DNA of 38,913 bases, taken from NCBI GenBank assembly GCA_944388805.1, contig CALXKE010000068.1:1-38913 (forward strand). The letters run 5' to 3'. Origin of the DNA: an uncultured Clostridia bacterium. Its GTDB lineage: Bacteria; Bacillota; Clostridia; TANB77; CAG-508. The notes below the pieces were generated by a model. The model was not told the origin of the DNA, searched no databases, and saw only the letters and a program-made list of their open reading frames with translations. Of this stretch, positions 14,565-22,833 are shown piece by piece (within the stretch, counting starts at the first letter, position 1; every line of letters starts with the position of its first letter). A program made the translations under genes and the position numbers.

Positions 14565-14935
14565 AATATTCTATTAGTTAAACCTGTTCTTCTCAAATAA
14601 AAGAAGGCTAATTCAGATATGTTCAGTTTGTTTGCTATATCGGTAGATTCTTTTTTATTTATTGTTAAATCTCCACCAATACTATAGCTTTCTACATCGT
14701 CATCATCATAAATGCCTTCATCTTTTATATAATCAGCTTGTAAGCAAGTAGCTTTGATTATTAAATCCTTTTGTTGCTCTGTTAAATTATTAAAACCTCT
14801 CTTTTCAATTCTTGTTAATGTAGCTCTGTTAATATCTATTGAAGATAATTCTAAATATTTCTCTATCTTATCATTATTTAATGATCCAGAACCATATTTT
14901 CTATAATCTTCTTCTGTTGCATAAACTGTTATCAT
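14561..14935 (-). CDS. Head-tail connector (adaptor) protein
   Basis: 124 residues, almost all helical: TEEDYRKYGSGSLNNDKIEK, YLELSSIDINRATLTRIEKR, LIIKATCLQADYIKDEGIYD and LAFFYLRRTGLTNRIL. This matches the gp6/gp15-like adaptor fold that docks under the portal. ATG 14935 has AGAGGTG 6 bases upstream and is preferred to GTG 14944. It follows the small 55-aa capsid-cluster gene. Confidence 0.7.
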   Translation of the reverse strand: MITVYATEEDYRKYGSGSLNNDKIEKYLELSSIDINRATLTRIEKRGFNNLTEQQKDLIIKATCLQADYIKDEGIYDDDDVESYSIGGDLTINKKESTDIANKLNISELAFFYLRRTGLTNRIL

Positions 14936-14947
14936 TTGCAACACCTC

Positions 14948-15115
14948 TTATTTTGTATCTTTTTTAACTGTTTTTTCATCAGTCTTTACTATTTTTTTTG
15001 AATTTTCTTTCGTTTGGACTTTCATTTTTTTATATCCTCTAGCCTCATATTGTGCTAAATCTTCTTCTTCAATAGATAATATTACATTATCTTTTTCTAT
15101 TCTAATTTTTGACAT
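14948..15115 (-). CDS. Small head-cluster protein (55 aa)
   Basis: MSKIRIEKDNVILSIEEEDL, then AQYEARGYKKMKVQTKEN and a Lys-rich tail. The motif I-x-x-x-D-L/E-x-x-Y-x-x-x-GYK/W occurs in many small proteins between capsid and connector genes of Firmicute phages. AGGAGGT lies 6 bases upstream of the ATG. Probably a minor head component; function unknown. Confidence 0.65.
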   Translation of the reverse strand: MSKIRIEKDNVILSIEEEDLAQYEARGYKKMKVQTKENSKKIVKTDEKTVKKDTK

Positions 15116-15128
15116 ATTGTATTACCTC

Positions 15129-16088
15129 CTATGTAGATTCTTCGTCTTCATCTTCTTCTGGTGCTGTATATGTTGCTGTATCAACATCAACATATATAGA
15201 ATCGATTTTATTGTTTTTACCATTTGGAAATACAAATGTATCAGATAAAGAACGGTCTTGATATAAATATCCGTCACCTTCTGTATGTGCACCTGGTGCA
15301 AAGTAATAGATACTTGATATTTTAGGAACACATTTTACTGTTAATGGAGATGCTATTAATACATTGATTTTATGTGATGTACTTGCTACTGGTGCAAATC
15401 CATCTGTGAAATCAAATTTATCATAAAATCTTTCATCATCAATAACTTCCATTAATGTTACTCCATCAATATCTGTTATTCTTGTTTCTAATCCAATTCC
15501 ACCTTCTGAAATTTGTGTCATTTCGATTTTTCTAGTGAAATCTGTGCATTGCTCTAATAAATCCATAATAGTTGAATTTACATATGCAATTAAAGCACCT
15601 TTTCCAACATATCTTCTTAATTTTCCTGCACTAAGCATTGCTTTTAATTTAGAATATACATTTTCTTTTGTGTATGTAGCTATAGCTGTAGAACTATGAT
15701 ATCCATCTAATTTTTGTGCTTCTGTAGCAACCTTAGAGAAGAAATATGCATCCATTTCAGGTACTTGTTGTGTTTTATGAAATACTTCTGAAATATTTTT
15801 AATAGATGCTGTTTGATTTGTTTCATCTACATCTGCTTTATCTACTAGGAATTGAATATCTCTATCATGAGATAATGTAAAAGGAACATCTTCTTGTGTA
15901 AAAGTTCCTTTATTCCATCCACCATTTCTGCTATGTGCTTTATATCCACTTGTACTCATTTGTGTAAAATGGAATGTTTTAGCACTTAACCATTTTACAG
16001 CTGTTGTAATAAATGGGCTAATTAATGATTCTTGCTCCATAATTTCTAATAGGTCTGGAGACCATACCTCTGCATAATTTAATGCCAT
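15129..16088 (-). CDS. Major capsid protein
   Basis: 319 residues with capsid-type segments: WSPDLLEIMEQESLISPFIT, FHFTQMSTSGYKAHSRNGGW, TLSHDRDIQFLVDKADVDE, KGALIAYVNSTIMDLLEQ and IEMTQISEGGIGLETRITDI. It lies directly downstream of the scaffold gene in the head module; HK97-fold membership is inferred. The C-terminus is acidic, TYTAPEEDEDEEST, and resembles the end of the major tail protein. AGGATGATTAATT precedes the ATG. Confidence 0.9.
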   Translation of the reverse strand: MALNYAEVWSPDLLEIMEQESLISPFITTAVKWLSAKTFHFTQMSTSGYKAHSRNGGWNKGTFTQEDVPFTLSHDRDIQFLVDKADVDETNQTASIKNISEVFHKTQQVPEMDAYFFSKVATEAQKLDGYHSSTAIATYTKENVYSKLKAMLSAGKLRRYVGKGALIAYVNSTIMDLLEQCTDFTRKIEMTQISEGGIGLETRITDIDGVTLMEVIDDERFYDKFDFTDGFAPVASTSHKINVLIASPLTVKCVPKISSIYYFAPGAHTEGDGYLYQDRSLSDTFVFPNGKNNKIDSIYVDVDTATYTAPEEDEDEEST

Positions 16089-16108
16089 AATTAATCATCC
16101 TTTCTTAA

Positions 16109-16720
16109 TTAAAATGAATTAAATCTATTCCATCTTTTTTTTGGAATAGACTTCTTTGTTTTTTGACTTGCATTTGAAGTACTTTCTGTTGCTCCAAATT
16201 TAAAGCCTTTTTCTTCTTTTTCTTCCTGAATTGTATTTTTTAACTCTGGAAATTCTGCAATTACTGCATTGATTTCATCTTCTAGTTTTTTAGAATCTAA
16301 TACTCCATTTTCTAAAATCTTAGAAGTATCAACTAGTCTTGCTGCTCTTTCGACTTTTTTAACATCTACTCCTGCTTTGGCCATAGCAAGTGCAATCTTG
16401 TCTGTATAGTCTACTGTAGCAACACTTTCTTCTTGTTTTGTTTCATCTTGTTGCATTTGAGTTTGATTTTCTTGAACTTGTTTAGATGTTTCGCCTTGTT
16501 CAGCCTTTTCGGCACCTTTGGCATACATTCTTCTTATAAATCCATCAAGTTCATCTTGATTTTTGAAAACTATAGAACCATCCTCACCCTTTTGAGCTAC
16601 TTGTTTTTTAGTTTTCTCACCCTCATTTTTGTTTTCAGTTTTTTGCTGTTGATTTTCTTGAGCTTTATTTTCTGTTGCAGTCTGAGTATCTGCATTTTGA
16701 TTTTTATTTTCGTCTTCCAT
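16109..16720 (-). CDS. Capsid scaffolding protein
   Basis: 203 residues of highly charged Gln/Glu/Lys-rich helix (KAQENQQQKTENKNEGEKTK, KGEDGSIVFKNQDELDGFIR, SKILENGVLDSKKLEDEINA). The basic C-terminus, KKSIPKKRWNRFNSF, is typical of scaffolds that bind capsid protein. It lies immediately upstream of the capsid gene. No protease domain is seen. GGGGGAGG precedes the ATG. Confidence 0.85.
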   Translation of the reverse strand: MEDENKNQNADTQTATENKAQENQQQKTENKNEGEKTKKQVAQKGEDGSIVFKNQDELDGFIRRMYAKGAEKAEQGETSKQVQENQTQMQQDETKQEESVATVDYTDKIALAMAKAGVDVKKVERAARLVDTSKILENGVLDSKKLEDEINAVIAEFPELKNTIQEEKEEKGFKFGATESTSNASQKTKKSIPKKRWNRFNSF

Positions 16721-16765
16721 GTTGGAACCTCCCCCGCTTAAAGTCCGTCGACTATAATTTTTGCA

Positions 16766-16790
16766 ATAAAAAAAGAGCCTTTAAAGCTCT
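16766..16790 (-). terminator. Intrinsic terminator downstream of tRNA-Trp
   Basis: On the minus strand AGAGC and GCTCT form a stem (extendable through TTTAAAG) followed by seven Ts. It lies between the tRNA-Trp 3' end and the scaffold gene, so capsid-gene transcription needs read-through or another promoter. Confidence 0.75.
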
Positions 16791-16801
16791 AATTTTAAAA
16801 A

Positions 16802-16875
16802 TGGCACAAGTTAATGGATTTGAACCACTACAAACAGTTTTGGAGACTGTTGTGCTACCGTTACACTAAACTTGC
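16802..16875 (-). tRNA. tRNA-Trp (anticodon CCA)
   Basis: 74 nt. The acceptor stem GCAAGTT/AACTTGT pairs along 7 bp (one G-U). D arm GTG...CAC, anticodon stem ACAGT/ACTGT with loop CTCCAAA giving CCA, T arm AGTGG-TTCAAAT-CCATT, discriminator G and an encoded CCA. It reads UGG only. It sits within the head operon between two terminators. Phage proteins here are decoded normally by the standard code, so there is no sign of UGA recoding. Confidence 0.93.
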
Positions 16876-16877
16876 AT

Positions 16878-16906
16878 ATAAAAAACGCCTACATCTCTGT
16901 AAGCGT
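16878..16906 (-). terminator. Intrinsic terminator between TM2 gene and tRNA-Trp
   Basis: On the minus strand ACGCTTACA pairs with TGTAGGCGT (9 bp with a G-U pair) around GAGA, a stable tetraloop, and is followed by TTTTTTA. It ends only 2-3 nt before the tRNA 5' end, so tRNA-Trp must come from read-through or from processing of the long transcript. Confidence 0.8.
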
Positions 16907-16913
16907 CTATTTC

Positions 16914-17282
16914 TTAAACATAATATGGATTCGGTTTGAATAATAAGCTTATAAAATCTATAATAACACCTATTCCACATAACCCAAATGTAAATAAATA
17001 TAAAATTCCCATTCCTATTTTTCCTTCATAGAATTTATGTGCTCCTAATATACCTAAGAAGAAACATAACAATAATGCTACCCATTTGTTTTTTGGTTTT
17101 CCTGCATATCCAGCTGTTGTATTTTGAACTGTGTTAGTATTTGTATTGTTTATAACTACATTTGGTTGATTTTGTTTTAATTCTTCAACTTGTCTTCCAC
17201 ATTTAGTACATATTACTGCGTCTTCTGGTATTTTTTCTCCACAATATTTGCAATATTTTGTTTTAGTTTGTGTATCTTCCAT
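16914..17282 (-). CDS. Zinc-ribbon TM2-domain membrane protein
   Basis: 122 residues. The N-terminal zinc ribbon is YCKYCGEKIPEDAVICTKCG (two CxxC knuckles). An Asn/Thr linker follows. The C-terminal TM2 domain has two membrane helices around KNKWVALLLCFFLGILGAHK, FYEGKIGMGILYLFTFGLCG and IGVIIDFISLLF. TM2 proteins are common in Firmicute chromosomes and are not structural phage proteins, so this looks like a cargo gene in the head operon. It follows the minor-capsid/ART and 94-aa genes. Function unknown. Confidence 0.85.
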   Translation of the reverse strand: MEDTQTKTKYCKYCGEKIPEDAVICTKCGRQVEELKQNQPNVVINNTNTNTVQNTTAGYAGKPKNKWVALLLCFFLGILGAHKFYEGKIGMGILYLFTFGLCGIGVIIDFISLLFKPNPYYV

Positions 17283-17321
17283 AAAATTTCTCCCCTTTTT
17301 ATTATTTTCAAGGAAAGTATA

Positions 17322-17606
17322 TTACAATATTTTACAATTTTCAAGTGTTTTTTCTATTTTTTTCCAATCCATTTTAGTTGTATCTTTTATTATTTTTGTA
17401 TATTCTTTATTATTGATAACCTCTTTTATTGCTTTATTTATATAGTTATTATTTAATTTTATAATATCTGAAACATCTTTAAATTTTTCCCAGTCTTGTG
17501 TTTGCTTTATACATTCCAAATACTTGTCAAAATTTGTATCTTGTAAATTTTTCATTGTTTTTGTCATGTAAATTAAATTAATAAACAATTCCATATCACT
17601 ACACAT
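17322..17606 (-). CDS. 94-aa protein, candidate immunity partner of the upstream ART-like domain
   Basis: Mostly helical and charged: TNFDKYLECIKQTQDWEKFK, SDIIKLNNNYINKAIKEVIN and IIKDTTKMDWKKIEKTLENC. Its ATG lies inside the last codons of the minor capsid gene (8-nt overlap), with GAGGAG 12 bases upstream. It is not a recognisable phage structural protein. In toxin-bearing MuF-type genes of temperate phages a small gene directly after the toxin often encodes immunity, and this is the only such candidate. That role is inference from position; no family recognised. Confidence 0.55.
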   Translation of the reverse strand: MCSDMELFINLIYMTKTMKNLQDTNFDKYLECIKQTQDWEKFKDVSDIIKLNNNYINKAIKEVINNKEYTKIIKDTTKMDWKKIEKTLENCKIL

Positions 17607-19248
17607 TTATTATTAGCACTCCTCTATTATATATACAATAATATCCTTTTGATTTTATTTTTATTCCATCAATACCATCTAGCATATATAATAATGACCT
17701 TTCATTCTTATAAAAATTTCTTAGATTTTTAGGTATTTTATTTAATCTTTCTTCTACATCTTTCAAATAATCAAACTGTTTATCAAACTCCAATATTTTT
17801 GCATTATTATCTATCTTTGCTTTTATTACCTTATTATCTGTTTTTCCATATAAAGATAATAAATCATTTTCTATATCATTTTCACCAAAATATATTCCTC
17901 TTCCATAACTACTTCTTATACTTTCACTATATTGTATAGTTCCTCTTATTGTATTTTCATATGCTTCTTGAGCAGTTTTACCATGATATGAATGCAATAC
18001 TCTTATTATTTCTTTTCCATCAATTCTTTTGTATTGTTCTTTATTAACCAATTGTGGTAAATTATTCATATTTAGTAGTTTTGATGTCTTTTCTTGAATA
18101 TTATTTTCAAATGGGTCATATTTTCCAAACGGTTTATAATCTTCTAAATCTATATTTAATTTTTCTACTAAAGTTGCAGGAGTATATTGTCTTACATCTT
18201 CCTTATCTTCCATTTTACTACTTTCTATCTGTTTTTGCAATTCATTTGCTTTATTTTGATAAGTTAGTACATTTTCAGGTAGTAAGCTTCCTAGTGCTAA
18301 CCTTTCATATTGTCTTTTTTGTCTCTGTAATGCTTGTGTGTATTCATCTTCATGCTTATTATTCAATGCTTGTGTCACTTCTTTTGGCTCTTCATTTATA
18401 TCTGGATAATATGTACTAGAACCATGTTCACATCTTGGATGGAATAATCCACCTTCTATTGCTGTACTTAAAAGTGGATATTTTCCATCTTCTTTCTTTC
18501 CACCTGACCATACATCATCAATATATACTCTACCTTGCCAAGGACTACATTTATCGCATGCTCCACTATGTTTTGAAATATAAACAAATGGATTTCCTAA
18601 TTTTTTTCGCATTTCACCTTCGCCCATTAGATTAGCTCTTTTATTTGCTGTTCTAATAGCCATATCACAGTAATCTGCTATATTATGTCTTGAACCGTTT
18701 GAGTATTCTATACAATTAAATCCCTTTGCTAAAAAATCTTTTGTTGCCATGTCTATGGCCTGTTGTACTGTTTTAGCTCCCGTATTAGCATATACCTCTG
18801 CTTTGTATATTATTTGCCTATATTGGTCATTTGCCATTCTCAAGGTTGCATATTTTACATCATTTATATCTTTAGTTGTGCTTTTCATTAATGCTTTTAT
18901 TTTTCTATCATTTAATCCAAAAAAAGACCCACTTAATTGTGAATCTTTCTTTTTTATTTTACCCGCTTTTATAGCCTGTTTATTAGTTCTGCTTGCACCT
19001 TCTCTGAATTGTTTTTTCATTTGTATTTTTGTTGCATATTTTATATCTTGATTGTAATTTTTAAATATTTCTTGATTGTTTTTTCTAAAATCTTCTAATT
19101 GCTTTAATTTTAAGGCTTGCCATTGTGGCCAATTGAATCCTTTTGTTTTTTCATCTTCTTTGTGACTCCATAATGTTCTTTTCATAGATGATATTAAATC
19201 ATTTTCTATTTGTTCAAATATTTTTTCAATATTATAATCATCTTGCAT
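17599..19248 (-). CDS. Minor capsid protein (Phage_min_cap2/MuF type) with C-terminal ADP-ribosyltransferase-like domain
   Basis: 549 residues. Residues 1-330 match minor capsid protein 2: LWSHKEDEKTKGFNWPQWQA, EVYANTGAKTVQQAIDMATK, SKHSGACDKCSPWQGRVYID and LFHPRCEHGSSTYYPD. C231, C234, H270, C273 and H275 form the usual Cys/His cluster. After a charged linker, residues about 400-549 look like an ADP-ribosyltransferase toxin module: R416 in IIRVLHSYHG, YGRGIYFGEN (448-457), and DGIDGIKIKSKGYYCIYNRG near the end. Family members without the extra domain are shorter. The toxin domain may be packaged in the head and delivered with DNA, or modify host targets on infection. Catalytic Glu is not certain. 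Confidence 0.8.
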   Translation of the reverse strand: MQDDYNIEKIFEQIENDLISSMKRTLWSHKEDEKTKGFNWPQWQALKLKQLEDFRKNNQEIFKNYNQDIKYATKIQMKKQFREGASRTNKQAIKAGKIKKKDSQLSGSFFGLNDRKIKALMKSTTKDINDVKYATLRMANDQYRQIIYKAEVYANTGAKTVQQAIDMATKDFLAKGFNCIEYSNGSRHNIADYCDMAIRTANKRANLMGEGEMRKKLGNPFVYISKHSGACDKCSPWQGRVYIDDVWSGGKKEDGKYPLLSTAIEGGLFHPRCEHGSSTYYPDINEEPKEVTQALNNKHEDEYTQALQRQKRQYERLALGSLLPENVLTYQNKANELQKQIESSKMEDKEDVRQYTPATLVEKLNIDLEDYKPFGKYDPFENNIQEKTSKLLNMNNLPQLVNKEQYKRIDGKEIIRVLHSYHGKTAQEAYENTIRGTIQYSESIRSSYGRGIYFGENDIENDLLSLYGKTDNKVIKAKIDNNAKILEFDKQFDYLKDVEERLNKIPKNLRNFYKNERSLLYMLDGIDGIKIKSKGYYCIYNRGVLIINV

Positions 19249-19256
19249 TTAATCAC

Positions 19257-20729
19257 CTACTCTATAGGACTCATTATATTGGGCTCTTCTTTTTGTATTA
19301 TTCCACTTTCTTCTTTAAGTCTTTTTATTTCTGTTTCTTTTTCTTCTTTAGTTTTATTTGCTCCATACATTGTATCTACAGACATTTCAACACTCATTAT
19401 GTTCTGTCCTGGTCTAGCTTTTGAAACAGTTTCCACTATTGCTTCAAATGATGGATTTGCATACTCTTTAAAGTCTACACTAGCCTCATATTCTCCTGCT
19501 GTTTTCCCTTGTGCTAAATCATAACATTTTAAACAAGTTACCACTAACTTAGGAATAACTTTTTCTAATACATCTATTACTTTTCCTCTGGTATATTGTG
19601 TTGCTTTTTCCTTTTCTCTTTGAGCATCTGCATTATCTAATTTCTTTACATCTATTCCTAATGTGCTAGGACTTATTAGTCCTTGTAAACACAAGTCTAA
19701 AGCTGTAATGTAGGATTGCAACATTCCTTCATAGTCAAAGTCACTATTTTCCCTTGTTATCTTATCACTTTCTGTTTCTGATGTTGAGTTTCCTATTTTT
19801 GCATATCTTCTGTCAAACGTGTTAGGTTCTAATAGGTTACCATTACTATCAGTCGGAATTAAATCTTCTGGAATATATGTTATTGTTCTATTATCTCTAA
19901 TAGCATCCACCCATTGAGACCAAACTTCGTCAAAACTATCAAAAGCATCTAATTTCTTTTCTAATATACTTTGTCCTCTGCCTTTGTATTTCTTTGATTT
20001 ATTAAACATCATAGGTATTGCCATGCTAAAATTAACATCTGTTGGTTCTTCTAAATCTGCCGTTTCTGGTATTGCTCTATAATCATCCATTAAATGTTCA
20101 TTCTTATATAATTCATATTTAATTCCATCTTTAGAATATCTTTCTTTTAATGTATATGTAGCATCATCTTTCTCATAAACATTATTAAATATAACTGTTG
20201 TTATTCTTCCTCTTGTTCTTTCATATTCTACTTTTGTTCCTGCATAAAATTCTATAATAGGATATTTACTTATATCTGTGTCATAACTAATTTTAAATGC
20301 TCCATCACATTCTACAAATACATCTATTATTGCTTGCTTTATAGTTTCTTTGAAATCATTATCTTCTGCTATATCTTCCCAATTTTTTTGAGCATCATTA
20401 TCATTTTCAACAGTTATCTTATTAAAACTATCTACAATGATATCTGCCAACATATCAACTATCATAGCTGGTAGTCCTGTATGTATTTTCCTCATTTTTA
20501 GGTCATTTGTTGTATCTGATGCCCAGAATTTAGCATTTCCCATCATATCATCTGTTTGTGTATAATATTGGTGTAACTCTGATGCATCTCCCCTATACCA
20601 CAACAAATTTCTAAAACAATTACCTTCAAATGTATTTGTTTCTTGTATTGTTATGGTATCACCAGGAGCAGGCACAATGTTTAACCAGTTTCTAACTACA
20701 TCTTTTAATTTGTCATTTAACTTGCCCAT
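19257..20729 (-). CDS. Portal protein (SPP1 gp6-like)
   Basis: 490 residues: LRNLL-type N-terminus (FEGNCFRNLLWYRGDASELH), KIHTGLPAMIVDMLADIIVD, stem-like segment DAFDSFDEVWSQWVDAIRDN, and KKLDNADAQREKEKATQYTR with long C-terminal helix. These fit portals of the SPP1-like group. It forms the dodecameric DNA entry channel and docks the terminase. It lies between large terminase and minor capsid protein. The length fits the family. Confidence 0.88.
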   Translation of the reverse strand: MGKLNDKLKDVVRNWLNIVPAPGDTITIQETNTFEGNCFRNLLWYRGDASELHQYYTQTDDMMGNAKFWASDTTNDLKMRKIHTGLPAMIVDMLADIIVDSFNKITVENDNDAQKNWEDIAEDNDFKETIKQAIIDVFVECDGAFKISYDTDISKYPIIEFYAGTKVEYERTRGRITTVIFNNVYEKDDATYTLKERYSKDGIKYELYKNEHLMDDYRAIPETADLEEPTDVNFSMAIPMMFNKSKKYKGRGQSILEKKLDAFDSFDEVWSQWVDAIRDNRTITYIPEDLIPTDSNGNLLEPNTFDRRYAKIGNSTSETESDKITRENSDFDYEGMLQSYITALDLCLQGLISPSTLGIDVKKLDNADAQREKEKATQYTRGKVIDVLEKVIPKLVVTCLKCYDLAQGKTAGEYEASVDFKEYANPSFEAIVETVSKARPGQNIMSVEMSVDTMYGANKTKEEKETEIKRLKEESGIIQKEEPNIMSPIE

Positions 20730-20730
20730 G

Positions 20731-20913
20731 TTATTCCTCCAAATCTTCTACTATTGCAACAACTTCTGTAATATTCACTTCTATAAAATTTTTCATACCT
20801 TTAATTTCATACCCAACAATTCCTCCTGTTATTGTACTTGTAGTTGTTTTGATGCTTTCTGCTTTAACTTTAAATGTAAGTCCATTTTTTAAGTAAAATG
20901 TATATGTTTTCAT
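20731..20913 (-). CDS. Small protein between terminase and portal (60 aa)
   Basis: MKTYTFYLKNGLTFKVKAES, then TTTSTITGGIVGYEIKGMKN and an acidic end (AIVEDLEE). It is beta-rich, and the YLKNGLTFKVKAE opening resembles small inner-head-cluster proteins seen at this site in other Firmicute phages. It fits tightly between its neighbours (3 bp after terminase, 1 bp before portal). Function unknown. Confidence 0.6.
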   Translation of the reverse strand: MKTYTFYLKNGLTFKVKAESIKTTTSTITGGIVGYEIKGMKNFIEVNITEVVAIVEDLEE

Positions 20914-20916
20914 TTC

Positions 20917-22269
20917 TTATTCCTCCACATCATCTTTAATTAATTTTCTTAAAGTTTCCCAATTTCCAATTTTCTTTTTGTATGGTAACCAAGCATATTG
21001 GCAACCATTTATACTGTGGTCATTTGCATCTTCTGGCTTATTATCTTCATCAAATGAATATACATTACATTCATTGATATAATCTGTACATTTATCTACA
21101 ATTAAAAAATCACCAGTTTGCAACCAACTTTCTTCTAGTTGCACTCTAGTGATTATTTTTGTTTTCTTCCATGCGTTTTTAAATTCATATATTAAGCCAT
21201 TTTGCCTTTTAGCTTTTTGAGCTTCCATTATAGTTCCCTGGTCTGCACTATCTATGAAACATGTTCTAGCAAATCCCCATTCATTCTTAAATTCTTCCAT
21301 AAATTCTACAATCCATTGAACTACATCACTTGGAGCAAATGGTACTGTTCTATCTTTATTGTTAAATGTTCTTTCTTTTAAAAGTACACATTTATTGTCT
21401 ACTGTTATTCCTATTCCTTCTAATGTCACTTTATCATGACTTTCTTTTGAGTACGATGTATCACAACCAATAGAAAATATCTTGAATTTCATTTTCTTTG
21501 CTTGCTCTACTGTAATAATATTTTCTGGTTTTAAATTGAAGCATAATCCTGTTGCTTTTCCTCTTAAACCTAGTATTTTGTTCTTGTACATCTTTGTTCC
21601 TATTGGTGTTGCATCTATCTTTTCTTGTATATCTTCTTTTGTTAATGTAGCATTATCATTAAAAGTAAAATACCAATGTACCCAGCCTTTTACATGTGGT
21701 TCTTTTAGTTCTTTTAGCAATTCCATTGGATAATCTTTTTCATATTTTTTTATTGGTCTACTTTTGTTTATAAATTCTTTATATATATCAAGATTAGGAT
21801 CGTCTGGGTTAGATGTAGTCATCATATACTTGCATCTGTGTGTAACCTCTCTCATAAACTCCATATCTGCTAAATTTACTTCATCTAAATATACACAACC
21901 AACTTGTCCACCTAATACTTTTTTCCATCTTTTTTTATCGCCATATCCACATACATAAATTATTTTAGTTCCTTTATTGGTTTCATATTCTATATGTGGT
22001 AATCTTATTTTGTCTTTTCCTTTTGGATAGTATTCTGCTATACCTTCAAATTGGTCTAGTAATCCATTCTCAGAATTTATTATATTTTTTTCTGCTGTTC
22101 CTACATCATCTCCAGCAATAAGATGAAATCTTTTGTCAGAATCAGCAACCATACACATAAACTTAAATATTCCTACTGTTGTTTTTCCTGCTGCTGTTGT
22201 TCCTTCTAAAAACTCTCTTTTACATTTTGTCTGTAAGAACTCTTTGTATTTTTGACTTAGTTTCAGCAT
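20917..22269 (-). CDS. terL: Terminase large subunit
   Basis: 450 residues. Walker A LEGTTAAGKTTVG (21-33), Walker B CVYLDEVN (125-132) with catalytic Glu, and coupling motif MMTTSNPDDPNLD. The nuclease domain begins near SIGCDTSYSKESHD (about 263), followed by FIDSADQGT and DANDHSINGCQYAWLPY. It powers DNA packaging through the portal and cuts concatemers. The start overlaps the small-subunit stop by one base (TAATG). Confidence 0.95.
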   Translation of the reverse strand: MLKLSQKYKEFLQTKCKREFLEGTTAAGKTTVGIFKFMCMVADSDKRFHLIAGDDVGTAEKNIINSENGLLDQFEGIAEYYPKGKDKIRLPHIEYETNKGTKIIYVCGYGDKKRWKKVLGGQVGCVYLDEVNLADMEFMREVTHRCKYMMTTSNPDDPNLDIYKEFINKSRPIKKYEKDYPMELLKELKEPHVKGWVHWYFTFNDNATLTKEDIQEKIDATPIGTKMYKNKILGLRGKATGLCFNLKPENIITVEQAKKMKFKIFSIGCDTSYSKESHDKVTLEGIGITVDNKCVLLKERTFNNKDRTVPFAPSDVVQWIVEFMEEFKNEWGFARTCFIDSADQGTIMEAQKAKRQNGLIYEFKNAWKKTKIITRVQLEESWLQTGDFLIVDKCTDYINECNVYSFDEDNKPEDANDHSINGCQYAWLPYKKKIGNWETLRKLIKDDVEE

Positions 22270-22814
22270 TATTCATCATCTACACTTTGCATCTGATTTA
22301 GTATATCTGATATAGCATTTTTCTTTTCTTCTTTTTCTTTTACATTTACATCTAACTTATCATTAAATATTCCTAGATGCCTTCCTAATAATTCAAGAGC
22401 TTTCGTTTTATCTAATAGCTTTACCTTTTGAGTATCTCCTATTTTCTCTCTATCATCTCCATAACCATCATATTCTTCTAATGTTTCTAACGATGATATT
22501 GCTCCTGCTGTTTCATCATCTATATCTGCTATGTTTTTCAATTGCCCATTTTCTGTATACAGTTTCCTTATATCTAAAAATGCTATTTTTGCTAATTCTT
22601 TTATTACCATATCTTGTGTTACTTCTGTTCTTTTTTCTATTTGTTTTTGCTTTTTAGATATGTATTCTTGAATGTTAGCTTTTGTTAGCAATCTACTACT
22701 ATTTGCTCTTGCTGTTTCATCTTTCTTACAATTTGGATAAGCAACCTTATACGCTTTAGTTGCATTAAGGTCTATTAAGTATTCATCACAAAATCTTTTT
22801 TGTGCATCTGTCAT
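22269..22814 (-). CDS. terS: Terminase small subunit
   Basis: 181 residues. The start MTDAQKRFCDEYLIDLNATK, then AYKVAYPNCKKDETARANSS and LLTKANIQEYISKKQKQIEK is the classic Terminase_2 small-subunit opening with its HTH. The central part oligomerises (TQDMVIKELAKIAFLDIRKL). GGAG lies upstream of ATG 22814. It selects phage DNA for packaging together with TerL, encoded just downstream. Confidence 0.95.
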   Translation of the reverse strand: MTDAQKRFCDEYLIDLNATKAYKVAYPNCKKDETARANSSRLLTKANIQEYISKKQKQIEKRTEVTQDMVIKELAKIAFLDIRKLYTENGQLKNIADIDDETAGAISSLETLEEYDGYGDDREKIGDTQKVKLLDKTKALELLGRHLGIFNDKLDVNVKEKEEKKNAISDILNQMQSVDDE

Positions 22815-22833
22815 ATAAGATTACTCCTTTCTC

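Noticed and set aside
16802-16875. Idea that the phage tRNA-Trp signals UGA recoding
   Set aside because: The anticodon is CCA, which reads UGG only, and all structural genes end properly under the standard code.
16914-17282. TM2 protein as a second holin
   Set aside because: Zinc ribbon plus TM2 domain, and located in the head operon far from the lysis cassette.
18054-18419. 121-codon plus-strand frame within the minor capsid gene
   Set aside because: Antisense shadow, Leu/Phe/Tyr-rich as expected from AT-rich complement; no RBS and no context.
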